From positions 1,922,001 through 1,986,000 of the forward strand of contig OZ223306.1 in NCBI GenBank assembly GCA_965140735.1: DNA of 64,000 nt, in the 5' to 3' direction. A program made the translations under genes and the position numbers. This DNA comes from Fusibacter_A sp965140735 (GTDB taxonomy: Bacteria; Bacillota; Clostridia; Peptostreptococcales; Acidaminobacteraceae). This document shows, piece by piece, positions 26,522-35,699 of this stretch (the stretch's first letter is position 1; each line of letters begins with the position of its first letter). The notes beneath the pieces are model-generated. The model saw nothing but the letters and a program-made list of their open reading frames with translations. It was not told the DNA's origin and made no database searches.

Positions 26522-28216
26522 TTAAAGCTTGCTATCATCCACCCCGTCTAGCCAAGATTCAATGGCAGGTAATATCCTTTTTAAAGAACCCGCTTCAAAA
26601 GGATTTTCCAGATGAGCTACTTTTAACAATTCTAAAAATGGCAAGCTTCCACCCTTATTGCAAAGTCTAATATAATCAGCCCATGCTGTTTTGCGATCAT
26701 CTTCTGCTTTGACAAAGAACTGAAATGCACACACTTGAGCCAGTGTGTAATCAATATAATAAAATGGGTCCATAAAAATATGACCTTGTCTAAACCAATA
26801 TCCCCCTCTTTTGAGGAAATCATTATCTTCATAGATTCTATGTGGCAAATATTTCGTCTCGAGTTCTGCCCATTTCGCTTTACGATCTGCTGGTGTCACT
26901 TCTGGATTTTCATAAACATAGTGTTGAAACTCATCAACGAGAACACCATAAGGAATAAATAATAAAGCTTCGCTCAGATGGTTAAAATGATATTTAGCTG
27001 TGTCTTCTTTAAAGAAGTTTTTCATCCACGGCCATGTTAAGAACTCCATACTCATAGAATGAATCTCACAGGCTTCATAAGTTGGCCATACGTATTCTGG
27101 AATCTCATAATTTCTACTTTGATATACTTGGAACGCGTGACCTGCTTCATGAGTTAGAACATCAATATCCCCAGAAGTCCCATTGAAATTAGAAAAGATA
27201 AAAGGTGCTTTATAATCAGATATAAAAGTACAGTACCCGCCTCCAGCTTTTCCTTTCTTAGCTTCTAAATCCATGAGTTCACTGTCTAACATGAAGTTAA
27301 AAAATTCACCTGTTTCTTTAGATAATTCTTCATACATTTGTTTTCCATTTTTTAAAATCCATTCTGGAGTGCCCTTAGGGGTTGCATTTCCAGAGTTAAA
27401 AGCGATAGGTTCATCATAATAGGCTAGTGTCTCTAACCCCAATCTTTCTTTCTGTCTCACTTTTAGTTTACTCGCAATTGGAACCAGATCATTTAAAACT
27501 TGTTCCCTATATGTTTCTACCATTTTATGATCATAATCAGTTCTAGTAAGTCTCAAATAACCGAGTTCTACAAAATTATTAAAACCTAATTTTTTTGCGA
27601 TGCTATGACGAACTTTAACCAGTTCATCATATAGATCGTCAAATGCTTTCTCATTTTCTTCAAAGAATTTTGTGGCTGCTTCTTGGGCACTTTTTCGAAC
27701 ACTGCGGTCTGTTGATTCATAAAAAGGTACCATTTGAGCCAAATTGCGCTCTTCACCTTCAAACATTATCTTCGCAGACGTTCTGAGCTTGGTATATTTA
27801 GAGACTAAACTATTTTCTAGTTTTAAATCTTCTAATATCTCAGGTTTAAATGTTTTCATTTTTACATTCACAATATTAAATAAATGTTCTCCAAACTCTG
27901 CTCTGAGCTCTTCTTTGAATTTAGATTGATCCAGTGCATTGTAAAGGTGATTTACCATTTCCTCATAAGTGGGCATTGCATCATCTATAAAATCATTTTC
28001 AGCATTGTAAAAAGCATCTTCAGTATCAATGGTGTGTCTGATCTCTACAAGCACCGATGCAGTCTCTATATGATTTCTAAGTTTCGATATCTCATGCAGT
28101 ATTTGGATTTGCTCTTGTCCTGAACCCGCCTCATTGAATTTTTCAATGAGCGCACCCATATCGGTTTTAAGAGCTTCCATTTGAGGACGTTCATACTTAA
28201 ATTCTGTAAATTTCAT
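26522..28216 (-). CDS. M3 family oligoendopeptidase (PepF-like)
   Basis: Zinc metallopeptidase that cleaves oligopeptides. The zinc motif THEAGHAFQVYQSR lies near residue 355, with the downstream glutamate ligand in YEACEIHSMSMEFL. The protein has 564 residues, typical of the M3 group annotated as oligoendopeptidase F. It probably acts in the cytoplasm as no signal peptide is seen. GGGAGGCAG precedes the ATG. It lies upstream of the gcv promoter and may be monocistronic. Confidence 0.93.
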   Translation of the reverse strand: MKFTEFKYERPQMEALKTDMGALIEKFNEAGSGQEQIQILHEISKLRNHIETASVLVEIRHTIDTEDAFYNAENDFIDDAMPTYEEMVNHLYNALDQSKFKEELRAEFGEHLFNIVNVKMKTFKPEILEDLKLENSLVSKYTKLRTSAKIMFEGEERNLAQMVPFYESTDRSVRKSAQEAATKFFEENEKAFDDLYDELVKVRHSIAKKLGFNNFVELGYLRLTRTDYDHKMVETYREQVLNDLVPIASKLKVRQKERLGLETLAYYDEPIAFNSGNATPKGTPEWILKNGKQMYEELSKETGEFFNFMLDSELMDLEAKKGKAGGGYCTFISDYKAPFIFSNFNGTSGDIDVLTHEAGHAFQVYQSRNYEIPEYVWPTYEACEIHSMSMEFLTWPWMKNFFKEDTAKYHFNHLSEALLFIPYGVLVDEFQHYVYENPEVTPADRKAKWAELETKYLPHRIYEDNDFLKRGGYWFRQGHIFMDPFYYIDYTLAQVCAFQFFVKAEDDRKTAWADYIRLCNKGGSLPFLELLKVAHLENPFEAGSLKRILPAIESWLDGVDDSKL

Positions 28217-28273
28217 AACTGCCTCCCTATTTATGCTTACTCATTTGATGTAATTTCTTTCCCAATTATATCA

Positions 28274-28311
28274 TAAAAAAGAAACCCCGTATAATTATTT
28301 TTATACGGGGT
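28274..28311 (-). terminator. Terminator of the OsmC-family gene
   Basis: ACCCCGTATA (28284-28293) pairs with TATACGGGGT (28302-28311), followed on the minus strand by TTTCTTTTTT. It starts 10 bases after the stop. Confidence 0.9.
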
Positions 28312-28320
28312 AAGTCCTGT

Positions 28321-28713
28321 CTATTGGGCTTCAATTGCAAATTCTGGTGGGGCCAGCATATGTTTTTTAACTGCACATAAATCCATAGATCTTACAATGG
28401 CAGCTCTGTACTTTTCGGGGAAATCCTTAGGTAAGGCCAAATTCAATGTTATCTTATCAATCATTTTGGTCTCTTTATTTTTCTCAACGTCCATAGTAAG
28501 CTTCAAGCCCTCTGTACTCAACTTTTTACTTTGACAGAAACCTAGAGCATAGATACCTGTACAAGTCGCTATAGAGGATAAAAAAACATCAAAAGGTGCA
28601 GGTGCACTCCCTTCTCCACCAGCGTATTCAGGTTGATCTGTTGGGACTGTAAAGTTTTTAAAATTTGCATCTACTCTTTTCCCACCCGGAAAAGTTACTT
28701 CAATATAAGCCAT
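28321..28713 (-). CDS. OsmC family protein
   Basis: A 130-residue OsmC/Ohr fold protein. Family members reduce organic or sulfur-containing peroxides using a cysteine pair. Two candidate cysteines are seen in the first-helix segment (TCTGIYALGFCQSKK near residue 52) and one in SMDLCAVKKH near residue 113. The pattern resembles the OsmC-like group of unclear substrate more than Ohr. Its promoter spacer contains a C-tract/G-tract palindrome, suggesting repression by a dedicated regulator. Confidence 0.88.
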   Translation of the reverse strand: MAYIEVTFPGGKRVDANFKNFTVPTDQPEYAGGEGSAPAPFDVFLSSIATCTGIYALGFCQSKKLSTEGLKLTMDVEKNKETKMIDKITLNLALPKDFPEKYRAAIVRSMDLCAVKKHMLAPPEFAIEAQ

Positions 28714-28811
28714 AACAACTCTCCTTTTAACGGTTTAATAAAAAACAATCATTCTCTTTGATAAATTACCGACTAAATTGAGTTAAATCTCATATTTTAA
28801 TAGGTGCTTTT

Positions 28812-28840
28812 ATTATACCCCCAGAGTCCAGGGGGGTAAA
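28812..28840 (-). promoter_or_regulatory. OsmC-gene promoter with a C-tract/G-tract operator in the spacer
   Basis: TTTACC (28835-28840), 17 bases, TATAAT (28812-28817) on the minus strand. The spacer is filled by a palindrome with half sites TACCCCC and GGGGGTA (28816-28838). CsoR/CstR-type repressors use C-tract/G-tract palindromes of this style, though often with shorter spacing. The regulator is not in the window. Confidence 0.6.
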
Positions 28841-28936
28841 CACAATTTTAATACTATTTTGTGTCATTTGAGAAAGTGTGGGTAAATAGAGTATAGCATT
28901 TATTGCTAAAGTAATTCACTTAACTTAGGAGGTCTT

Positions 28937-30187
28937 ATGTCAATTCTGGTATCTGAAAATGAAATTTTTCACGCTTTTAGTGAATCACTTGATTTAATTG
29001 ATCGGCGCATTTATAACCATCACAATGATGTTGCTTACATAGCACTAAAACTTGCATCCGCTCTGAATATAGCACCAAAGACGATTAAAGAAATTACCAT
29101 TGCTTCTCTGATACATGATATTGGTGTTTTTACTGCAGAAGATCGTGTCAATCTAGCAAATTACGCCTTTGAAGACATCTCAAATCACGGTGAAATTGGC
29201 TATCAACTCTTGATGACGCTTACAGGATTTGATAAAATTGCGAAGCTTGTGCGCTATCATCACGCTGATTATCAAGTTTTAATCACAAAATCTGACTACG
29301 AAATCTACTCCAATCTGATTTTTTTGGCTGATCGCATAGCCGTTTTAGTTGATAAGTCGAATTTCATACTGAACCAGATTGATCGCATTAAGTATATGAT
29401 CACTGCTGATCAAGATGTAAAGTATAAAACAGAATTTGTAGATGCTTTTTTAAGCTTATCAAAACAAGAAGAATTCTGGCTGAATTTAACAACCGATCGA
29501 CACAAAGAAATCATTTTAGAAATCTTAAAGCCGGATGCCTTTATTAGGGATATTAATACTCTTTTTGATATTTCTAAACTGTTTATTTTAGCTATAGATT
29601 TTAGATCTTCTTATACAGCATCACATAGTATAGGGGTATCCAAAGTAGCACGTGCTATCGGGCAACTTCTTGGGTATGATCGCGAGAGCTTAGATATACT
29701 TGAGATATCTGGCTATTTCCATGATATCGGCAAACTTGCACTTTCCAAAGATCTGCTGGACAAAAGAGGAACTCTTAATAAAAATGAAATGCTTCAAATT
29801 AAATCGCATTCATTTTACACAATGGAAATTCTATCTAAAATCAAAGGTTTTGAAGAAATTAAAACCATTGCTTCAAGCCATCACGAAAAACTAAATGGCA
29901 AAGGTTATCCTTTTAAACGTGCTGATTTAACTGAAAAGGAAATGATCCTCTGCATAGCAGATATTTTTTCTGCTTTAACAGAGGAACGTCCATACCGTAG
30001 TCATATTAACAGTGATTTTGCAAAGGAGGTCTTACTTTCTGAAGGTAATGATGGTAAATTAGATCTCAATCTCGTTCAAATTGTTGTGGATCATATGGAA
30101 CAACTCTCTCAAATCAATGAACACTATCAAAAGATTGCCACAAAGCAGTATTCCGATCTTCAAGAAGCCATTACAAAAGAGGCTTAA
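28937..30187 (+). CDS. HD-GYP domain protein (putative c-di-GMP phosphodiesterase)
   Basis: Two HD-type domains in tandem. The first, about residues 20-170, has SLIHDIGVF and RYHHADY. The second, about 220-390, has SASH-like SHSIGVSKVA, YFHDIGKLALSK, and SSHHEKLNGKGYPF, which is the HD-GYP signature. Members hydrolyse c-di-GMP. No membrane or receiver domain is present in its 416 residues. TAGGAGG precedes the ATG. Together with the pilB riboswitch and the EAL protein it makes c-di-GMP a recurrent theme here. Confidence 0.9.
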   Translation: MSILVSENEIFHAFSESLDLIDRRIYNHHNDVAYIALKLASALNIAPKTIKEITIASLIHDIGVFTAEDRVNLANYAFEDISNHGEIGYQLLMTLTGFDKIAKLVRYHHADYQVLITKSDYEIYSNLIFLADRIAVLVDKSNFILNQIDRIKYMITADQDVKYKTEFVDAFLSLSKQEEFWLNLTTDRHKEIILEILKPDAFIRDINTLFDISKLFILAIDFRSSYTASHSIGVSKVARAIGQLLGYDRESLDILEISGYFHDIGKLALSKDLLDKRGTLNKNEMLQIKSHSFYTMEILSKIKGFEEIKTIASSHHEKLNGKGYPFKRADLTEKEMILCIADIFSALTEERPYRSHINSDFAKEVLLSEGNDGKLDLNLVQIVVDHMEQLSQINEHYQKIATKQYSDLQEAITKEA

Positions 30188-30267
30188 AATAAAGGTGCCT
30201 AAAATCAAAGCGTATACCCCATTCGGATTGCATTCAGTGAGGGAAAATCGCCTCAAGGTTTATAGGA

Positions 30268-33200
30268 TTATATTGTAAATAACGATTTAATTTCATCTAT
30301 AGTCAATTTATTTAAGAACGTTTCCCCTGGTTGAATAATTTGATCAAACAGGGCTTTTTTTCGTCCTTGTAAAGCTAAAATTTTCTCTTCAATTGAATTT
30401 TGAGTGATGAGTTTAATCACATGTACACGTTTTTCTTGACCAATACGATGTGCTCTGTCAGTGGCTTGATCTTCAACAGCAGGATTCCACCAGGGATCAA
30501 AGTGTATAACCGTATCAGCACCTGTTAAGTTCAGACCACTCCCACCAGCTTTAAGGGATATGAGGAAAACCGATTTCTCCCCTTGATTAAACCGTTCAAC
30601 AGTCTGCATTCTTTCTTTAGCAGGCATGCTGCCGTCTAAATAAAAACAGTCTGCCCCAATCGCCTTTTGGATCAACTTGAGTACAGAAGTAAACTGTGAA
30701 AAGACAAGTGTCCTATGACCACTTTCTTCAAGTTCACTGAGGAGTTCAACCAACGCTTCAAGTTTGCCACTCCCGCCCTCATAATTCGTAAGATATGCAC
30801 TTGGATGTGCACAGATTTGTCTAAGTCTCATGAGCCCAACCAGTAAGCGCATACGTTTATCAGCATCAAGTTGCTTTTCAGAATGGTCTTCTAAAAATTC
30901 ACCTTTGATTTCTGCAACCATGGCTGTATACAGCTTCTTCTGTTCATCAGTCATGCCAACAATTAAATTCGTTTCTAGTTTATCTGGCAATTCTTTAAGC
31001 ACATCTTTTTTGATTCTTCTCATCATAAAGGGTTCAATCAAATGTCTTAATTTATTCATTTGGTTTTGATCTTCTTCCGATTCTGTTTTTTTCTCAAATT
31101 GTTCCCTGAAGTGATATCTTGTGCCTAAATAACTTGGCATAACAAAATCAAAAATAGACCAAAGTTCCCCTAAGTGATTTTCGAGTGGTGTCCCTGTGAG
31201 GGCAAACTTATGTTTTGCTGGAATTTGCTTCACGACTTTAGACGTTAAAGAACCTTCATTTTTAATGTGTTGAGCTTCATCCAGTACAATCATATCAAAG
31301 TCACAATGTTCGTATAACTCTTGATCTTTTCTGAGTACACCATATGAAGTAATCAAAATATGAGCATCACTACTATTTATGATTTTTTCTCTGTTTTCTT
31401 TGGTACCTTCCACAATATCGTACGTCAAAGAATTTGTAAATTTAACGATTTCATTTGCCCAGTTGTAAATAAGCGACGTCGGTGCAACGATCAAAATCCT
31501 ACCAAATCCCAAGGTCCTCCTAATTTTTATAAAAGTCAGCATTTGCAGTGTTTTTCCAAGTCCCATGTCATCTGCTAAAATACCACCAAAACCATACATC
31601 GTCAATTGATTTAACCAGTAAATGCCTTTGTTTTGATATGGTCTCAATATCGTGACCAAATGTTCCGGAATTTCAAGTGGTGCCATTGCTTTTTCATGAT
31701 TGATCATCAAAGTCTCATCTGAAATATCAATCGCATTCAATCGGCCTTCGTCCATGAGCTGAGATAAATAGTAAACAGATGCTTTAGGTAACGCAATCAC
31801 TTGAGTGGTTTTATTCATTTTAGCCTGAAATAAGTGGGTTAGTTCTTCAATAGTCTCAAATTGCCCCTCTTCAAAAGCTAAAAAATCACCATTTTTAAGT
31901 TTATAGTATTTTTTCTTTTCTCTATATGCTCTGAGTAATTTTAATGCATCTTCTTTTTCAAAACCATCAATTTCAATCTCATACTCTAATAAATTACTGA
32001 ATTCATTTGTCGTTATTCTTTGCTTAATTCTATCGCCGTTGATAATGCGACGTTTTGAAAATCTTTCCGTTCTAAATAGAGTTGCACTTTTTTCAATTTC
32101 TATCAACTCCGTTTTTAAAAATTCAAAGATTTCATGATCTCTGAGAATTTTAATATGCTCACCTAATTTATGATAGGGATAGCGATCAAAACGTGCCATA
32201 AAAGCAGTTTCTTTTTCACAATCTCTATGCGCTACAATCCAATCTGACTCATGGTTATCTTCTGTTAATCCATTGATTTTGACGCCACCATACTGGAATA
32301 GAACTTCAATTTGTATCGCGCCACCGTTATAGTCTAGATAGACTTCAAAAGCAAGATCTGCTTCAATAAATAATTTTTTAAGCTCAGGCTGAATGTTAAC
32401 TTTGCCTATCTTCTCTAGATTGGGTAATATAAAATCAACAAACTTTTGAAGTTGAGTTCTGTTAAATACAAGCTTTGGAACAACTACTTTATGCGGAAAG
32501 AGTGTATTCAATATAGCTTGTTGTTCATTAGAAGTCTTAATCAAAGTAGGGCTATTACGATTTACTAAAACATAATGGATGCGGTGTCCTAATAATTTAA
32601 CATCTGCATTATTGAGCACATTGCATTCCAAATGTGATGCACTTTTAATGAGCTCAAACTGAAATAAATCAACCTGTGTTTTTATCTTAATTTTTTTATT
32701 CGTTTTTTTGTCATGATAATCCAGTTTACAATGCTCTATAATTCTAATGAAATTTTGATGTGTCAGTTGTACCACTCCGTGTTTTATCACAGGAATCCCA
32801 TAAAATTTTTGTTCTTCATGAAACTGTTCTAACAAATCTAAAAGTTTCTGTCCTTCGTCTGACAATTTCATTTCCTGTGATTGCAATGTAAACTGAGAAC
32901 CAAATTTTAAGCTTTCACCAGAAAGGTAGGCTTCCATAAAATGTAGCACATCTTTGACGACATAGAGATATTCTGATCCAATTTTAAAGGACATTCTAAC
33001 AGGATACTCATTTGTCGTATTCGCCGTATTTGTCGTTGTAAAATCTAGGTATGGTACTATCTGAATTTCTTCTTTATCTGCACTATCCTTTTGTCTAAAA
33101 CTTTTAATAATCCCATCAAAATTACTGTGAATAACTTTCGATTCTGCTCCACTTTTAGATTGATCGTATTTACGTTCGTTGACAACTGTTTCTGCAGTTG

Positions 33201-33576
33201 TGTCTGCTCTTTTAATTTTTATTTTGGATTGGTCGTATATAGTACTGTCGTTAAATGGCCAAGGTAATTCCATCGTATCCACACGTTCAAGTAAGTCACC
33301 ATCGTCCATTAGTTGCAAAAGCGAAGCAACGATATGCCGACAGGGTTTTAAAGATTTATGACAACTACATTTGGAGGTCAAAAGGTCTCCGAGTTTAGAA
33401 AACTTGAGTTTCACATCAAAAGATTGATCTTCCATAACAATACTGACAATGGTCTGTGCACCAATACCTTCTGTTATGTAAACCTTTTCGTTTTGATATA
33501 AAGATAAACCCGCAGAAAACACCTGAGGCTTCCCAGTTAAATTCAAAATGATAGAACGACTTAAGTTATACTTCAT
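30268..33576 (-). CDS. SWIM zinc finger/SNF2-family helicase-like ATPase
   Basis: About 1102 residues. The N-terminus has a SWIM zinc finger (CSCHKSLKPCRH near residue 70). The C-terminal 480 residues are a SNF2 ATPase: DDMGLGKTLQML (motif I), VLDEAQHIKN (motif II), ALTGTPLEN (III), then FSQFTSVLKLI, LKAGGSGLNLTGADTVIHFDPWWNP and DRAHRIGQ (IV-VI). Such bacterial proteins are thought to act on protein-DNA complexes; the exact role is unknown. The start at 33576 has GGAGG 5 bases upstream. Confidence 0.92.
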   Translation of the reverse strand: MKYNLSRSIILNLTGKPQVFSAGLSLYQNEKVYITEGIGAQTIVSIVMEDQSFDVKLKFSKLGDLLTSKCSCHKSLKPCRHIVASLLQLMDDGDLLERVDTMELPWPFNDSTIYDQSKIKIKRADTTAETVVNERKYDQSKSGAESKVIHSNFDGIIKSFRQKDSADKEEIQIVPYLDFTTTNTANTTNEYPVRMSFKIGSEYLYVVKDVLHFMEAYLSGESLKFGSQFTLQSQEMKLSDEGQKLLDLLEQFHEEQKFYGIPVIKHGVVQLTHQNFIRIIEHCKLDYHDKKTNKKIKIKTQVDLFQFELIKSASHLECNVLNNADVKLLGHRIHYVLVNRNSPTLIKTSNEQQAILNTLFPHKVVVPKLVFNRTQLQKFVDFILPNLEKIGKVNIQPELKKLFIEADLAFEVYLDYNGGAIQIEVLFQYGGVKINGLTEDNHESDWIVAHRDCEKETAFMARFDRYPYHKLGEHIKILRDHEIFEFLKTELIEIEKSATLFRTERFSKRRIINGDRIKQRITTNEFSNLLEYEIEIDGFEKEDALKLLRAYREKKKYYKLKNGDFLAFEEGQFETIEELTHLFQAKMNKTTQVIALPKASVYYLSQLMDEGRLNAIDISDETLMINHEKAMAPLEIPEHLVTILRPYQNKGIYWLNQLTMYGFGGILADDMGLGKTLQMLTFIKIRRTLGFGRILIVAPTSLIYNWANEIVKFTNSLTYDIVEGTKENREKIINSSDAHILITSYGVLRKDQELYEHCDFDMIVLDEAQHIKNEGSLTSKVVKQIPAKHKFALTGTPLENHLGELWSIFDFVMPSYLGTRYHFREQFEKKTESEEDQNQMNKLRHLIEPFMMRRIKKDVLKELPDKLETNLIVGMTDEQKKLYTAMVAEIKGEFLEDHSEKQLDADKRMRLLVGLMRLRQICAHPSAYLTNYEGGSGKLEALVELLSELEESGHRTLVFSQFTSVLKLIQKAIGADCFYLDGSMPAKERMQTVERFNQGEKSVFLISLKAGGSGLNLTGADTVIHFDPWWNPAVEDQATDRAHRIGQEKRVHVIKLITQNSIEEKILALQGRKKALFDQIIQPGETFLNKLTIDEIKSLFTI

Positions 33577-33643
33577 GATGCCTCCTCCTGTATTACTGAA
33601 CATACCAACCCTTAACCTTTTAATTATACCCTATTTATTCAAA

Positions 33644-33670
33644 TTAAAAAAGGACTCTGACAAGAGTCCA
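33644..33670 (-). terminator. Terminator embedded in the 3' end of the DUF1232 gene
   Basis: GGACTCT pairs with AGAGTCC around TGTC (33652-33669), followed on the minus strand by TTTTTT. The hairpin lies inside the last codons, and the T-run flanks the stop. Confidence 0.8.
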
Positions 33671-34033
33671 AATAAGTAACAGCCAAATAATGATAACAAA
33701 CACTGCAAACCACCAATTCTTTGGGAGATCATTTCGGGTTAAAAATTGTGCCTTGGTTTTGCTTTCACGATATAGACCTTCTGGAATTAATTTCAAAATA
33801 CCTTTAATGGCAAGAGGCAATAAAATGAGATCATCTAGGTACCCCAGAACAGGAATGAAATCAGGGATAAGATCAATTGGGCTCAGTGCATATGCCAGCA
33901 CACAAATCGTCAAAACTTGAGTAATAATACGGAGCTTCTTACTTTTATATAAAACATACAGTGTCGTAATTTCTAGCTTAAGTCGTTTTGCAAATTGGAT
34001 TATTTTTGTTTTGATCGCTCTATAAATTTTCAT
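33644..34033 (-). CDS. YkvA/DUF1232 family membrane protein
   Basis: A 129-residue protein with the DUF1232 core ALSPIDLIPDFIPVLGYLDD near residue 50 and a C-terminal membrane helix (WFAVFVIIIWLLLIWTL). Function of the family is unknown. Its start overlaps the VOC gene stop by 4 bases, so the two are likely co-transcribed and end at the embedded terminator. Confidence 0.88.
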   Translation of the reverse strand: MKIYRAIKTKIIQFAKRLKLEITTLYVLYKSKKLRIITQVLTICVLAYALSPIDLIPDFIPVLGYLDDLILLPLAIKGILKLIPEGLYRESKTKAQFLTRNDLPKNWWFAVFVIIIWLLLIWTLVRVLF

Positions 34034-34410
34034 AGTGTAATTTCTATTGCATTGCCTTCTAGATCTAGTACAACACTTTCAAAATACCCATCTCCTGTGG
34101 TCCTAGGTTCACTTTTAACGATGAAACCATCCGCACGAAGCTTTTCTGTAAGTGCGATGACCTCTGCCTTGCTCCCCACTGAAAAAGTAAAATGTGCAAG
34201 TCCAAGGCGATCTTTTTTATTTGCATCCAATATATCCGGTCTCTTCATAAGTTCAAGCCGTGCACCCGTATCAAAGCTTATAAAATACGACATGAAGTTT
34301 GTGGTTTGATTATGATACAAATCTGATGATCTCCCACCAAAATATTGGCAATAAAAGTCTTTTGCCTTCTCAAGATTCAATACCCAAATGGCTATATGTT
34401 CTATTTTCAT
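34030..34410 (-). CDS. VOC (glyoxalase/bleomycin resistance) family protein
   Basis: A 126-residue VOC-fold metal protein. It starts MKIEHIAIWVLNLEKAKDFY, with His5 a likely metal ligand. GLAHFTFSVGSKAEV near residue 68 holds another, and VVLDLEGNAIEITL at the end holds the expected glutamate. It resembles the glyoxalase-like (YaeR/GloA2) group; the substrate is unknown. AGGAG precedes the ATG. Confidence 0.88.
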   Translation of the reverse strand: MKIEHIAIWVLNLEKAKDFYCQYFGGRSSDLYHNQTTNFMSYFISFDTGARLELMKRPDILDANKKDRLGLAHFTFSVGSKAEVIALTEKLRADGFIVKSEPRTTGDGYFESVVLDLEGNAIEITL

Positions 34411-34531
34411 TTTGACACTCCTCTTCCTACGCTAATCCAAATTATATTTCTATGTACTTTTTCATTATACGACAAAAATAGATTTCTATCGATGTTGAGT
34501 TTAGATTTGCGATCCGACAGAACTTAAAGTG

Positions 34532-34756
34532 TTAACCTATGAAATGTTTTCGTTCTAAAATATCTTGAAAATAAACTTTTACTTTCGTATTATAAGCTTC
34601 ACGGATGATAAAAGCTTGTTCTGTGATAAAGGTAACAATCCCACTGCTTAGGTATTTGTGCTCTTGATCAAATAATGTAATGGTATTTCCACTTATCTGA
34701 TAGGCTTTGATTAAAATTTTGTATTCTTCTAACGAATCACAAGCATATAATTTCAT
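34532..34756 (-). CDS. Hypothetical small protein
   Basis: A 74-residue protein preceded by a good AGGAGGTGA site. It is mixed alpha/beta in appearance, with no membrane segment or known motif. It may be the outermost gene of the accessory region or an ordinary chromosomal gene. No function is assigned. The 172 bases upstream show no other feature. Confidence 0.6.
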   Translation of the reverse strand: MKLYACDSLEEYKILIKAYQISGNTITLFDQEHKYLSSGIVTFITEQAFIIREAYNTKVKVYFQDILERKHFIG

Positions 34757-34928
34757 AAAGTCACCTCCTACTAAATGCCGCTTATAATGGCATTTACTTA
34801 TTTAATATGCCACAAGAGGTACAAAAATCCTCATTAATATCTTTTAAGTAATCAACCTCTTCTTTCTAATTTTTAACGATTTACTGAGTTAAATATGACA
34901 CCTAACGGCTGTATTGGAACAAATTTAA

Positions 34929-35132
34929 TCACGTATTGTTATCTTTTTGATCAAAAAAAATGGTTTCAATATCTGTATCAAAAAATTGTGCTATGTATTT
35001 GGCCATTTTTAACCGCGGTGTTCTCTTTTCTGTTTCCCACATTGCAACAGTTGCACTTGAAACACCTAATTGCTTCGCAAGTGCCCTCTGAGACAGTTTT
35101 TTCTCTGTTCTATATTGAGCGATTCTATTCAA
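34929..35132 (-). CDS. XRE-family transcriptional regulator (small Cro/CI type)
   Basis: A 67-residue helix-turn-helix protein almost entirely made of the HTH_3 domain: LSQRALAKQLGVSSATVAMWE is the turn region, split here as LSQRALAKQLG and VSSATVAMWE. The start codon is TTG with AGGAGG 5 bases upstream. It is divergent from the second XRE gene at 35290, and its promoter overlaps repeats of GTTACTTT. This suggests a Cro/CI-like pair. Confidence 0.88.
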   Translation of the reverse strand: MNRIAQYRTEKKLSQRALAKQLGVSSATVAMWETEKRTPRLKMAKYIAQFFDTDIETIFFDQKDNNT

Positions 35133-35165
35133 TTATACCTCCTAATACATTCAATAATTATTTAA

Positions 35166-35221
35166 AAAATATCACATTTGGTTACTTTTGTCAAATATAT
35201 TTTCACTTTACGTTACTTTCG
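35166..35221. promoter_or_regulatory. Promoter and repeated operator between two divergent XRE genes
   Basis: On the minus strand TTGACA (35189-35194), 17 bases, TATTTT (35166-35171) gives a promoter for the small XRE gene. GTTACTTTTG (35181-35190) and GTTACTTTCG (35212-35221) are direct repeats 31 bases apart, about three helix turns; the first overlaps the -35 box. They are candidate operators for one of the flanking repressors. Confidence 0.6.
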
Positions 35222-35289
35222 TTATCTTATAATAATCTTTTTCTTTATCCTTGCTCACTTTGTGTGATATTATGATTTTAGGTGATGAT

Positions 35290-35607
35290 ATGATAGAAAA
35301 CAGATTAAAACAACTTCGTAAAGAGAATAATTTGACTCAAAAGGAATTGGCTGATAAGCTCAACATTTCCAAGGGTTCTATTGCTATGTATGAAACGGGA
35401 AAACGATCTCCTGATAATGAGATTTTGTCCATTATTGCTGATTTTTTTGATGTTTCTACTGACTATCTTCTCGGCAGAAGTAATATCAGACGTTATTCTG
35501 AAGAGATTCTGGCTTTTAATACAACTGAGCATTTAACAGATGATGATTTAAAGCTGGTCAAAGATTTAATTGAAACTTTAAAACATAAAAATTTGCAAAA
35601 CAAATAG
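35290..35607 (+). CDS. XRE-family repressor, probable ImmA partner
   Basis: About 105 residues with an N-terminal HTH_3 domain (LTQKELADKLNISKGSIAMY near residue 15) and a C-terminal tail rich in acidic and helix-forming residues. It is the ImmR-like layout. I chose 35290 (GGTGATGAT upstream) rather than upstream ATGs. A terminator follows, then the ImmA-type protease gene. In ICEBs1-like systems such a pair controls excision or induction after protease cleavage of the repressor. Confidence 0.85.
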   Translation: MIENRLKQLRKENNLTQKELADKLNISKGSIAMYETGKRSPDNEILSIIADFFDVSTDYLLGRSNIRRYSEEILAFNTTEHLTDDDLKLVKDLIETLKHKNLQNK

Positions 35608-35615
35608 TTTTATCA

Positions 35616-35637
35616 TGAGAGCGTATGCTCTTTTTTT
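35616..35637 (+). terminator. Terminator between the XRE gene and the ImmA gene
   Basis: GAGAGC-GTAT-GCTCTT followed by TTTTT. The stem is short, so partial read-through into the ImmA gene is possible. Confidence 0.6.
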
Positions 35638-35699
35638 ATATTAAATAGTGCGATTTCTAAGCTCTATTTTGTTTTATTATTTTAAGGAGTAGTTGCGTT

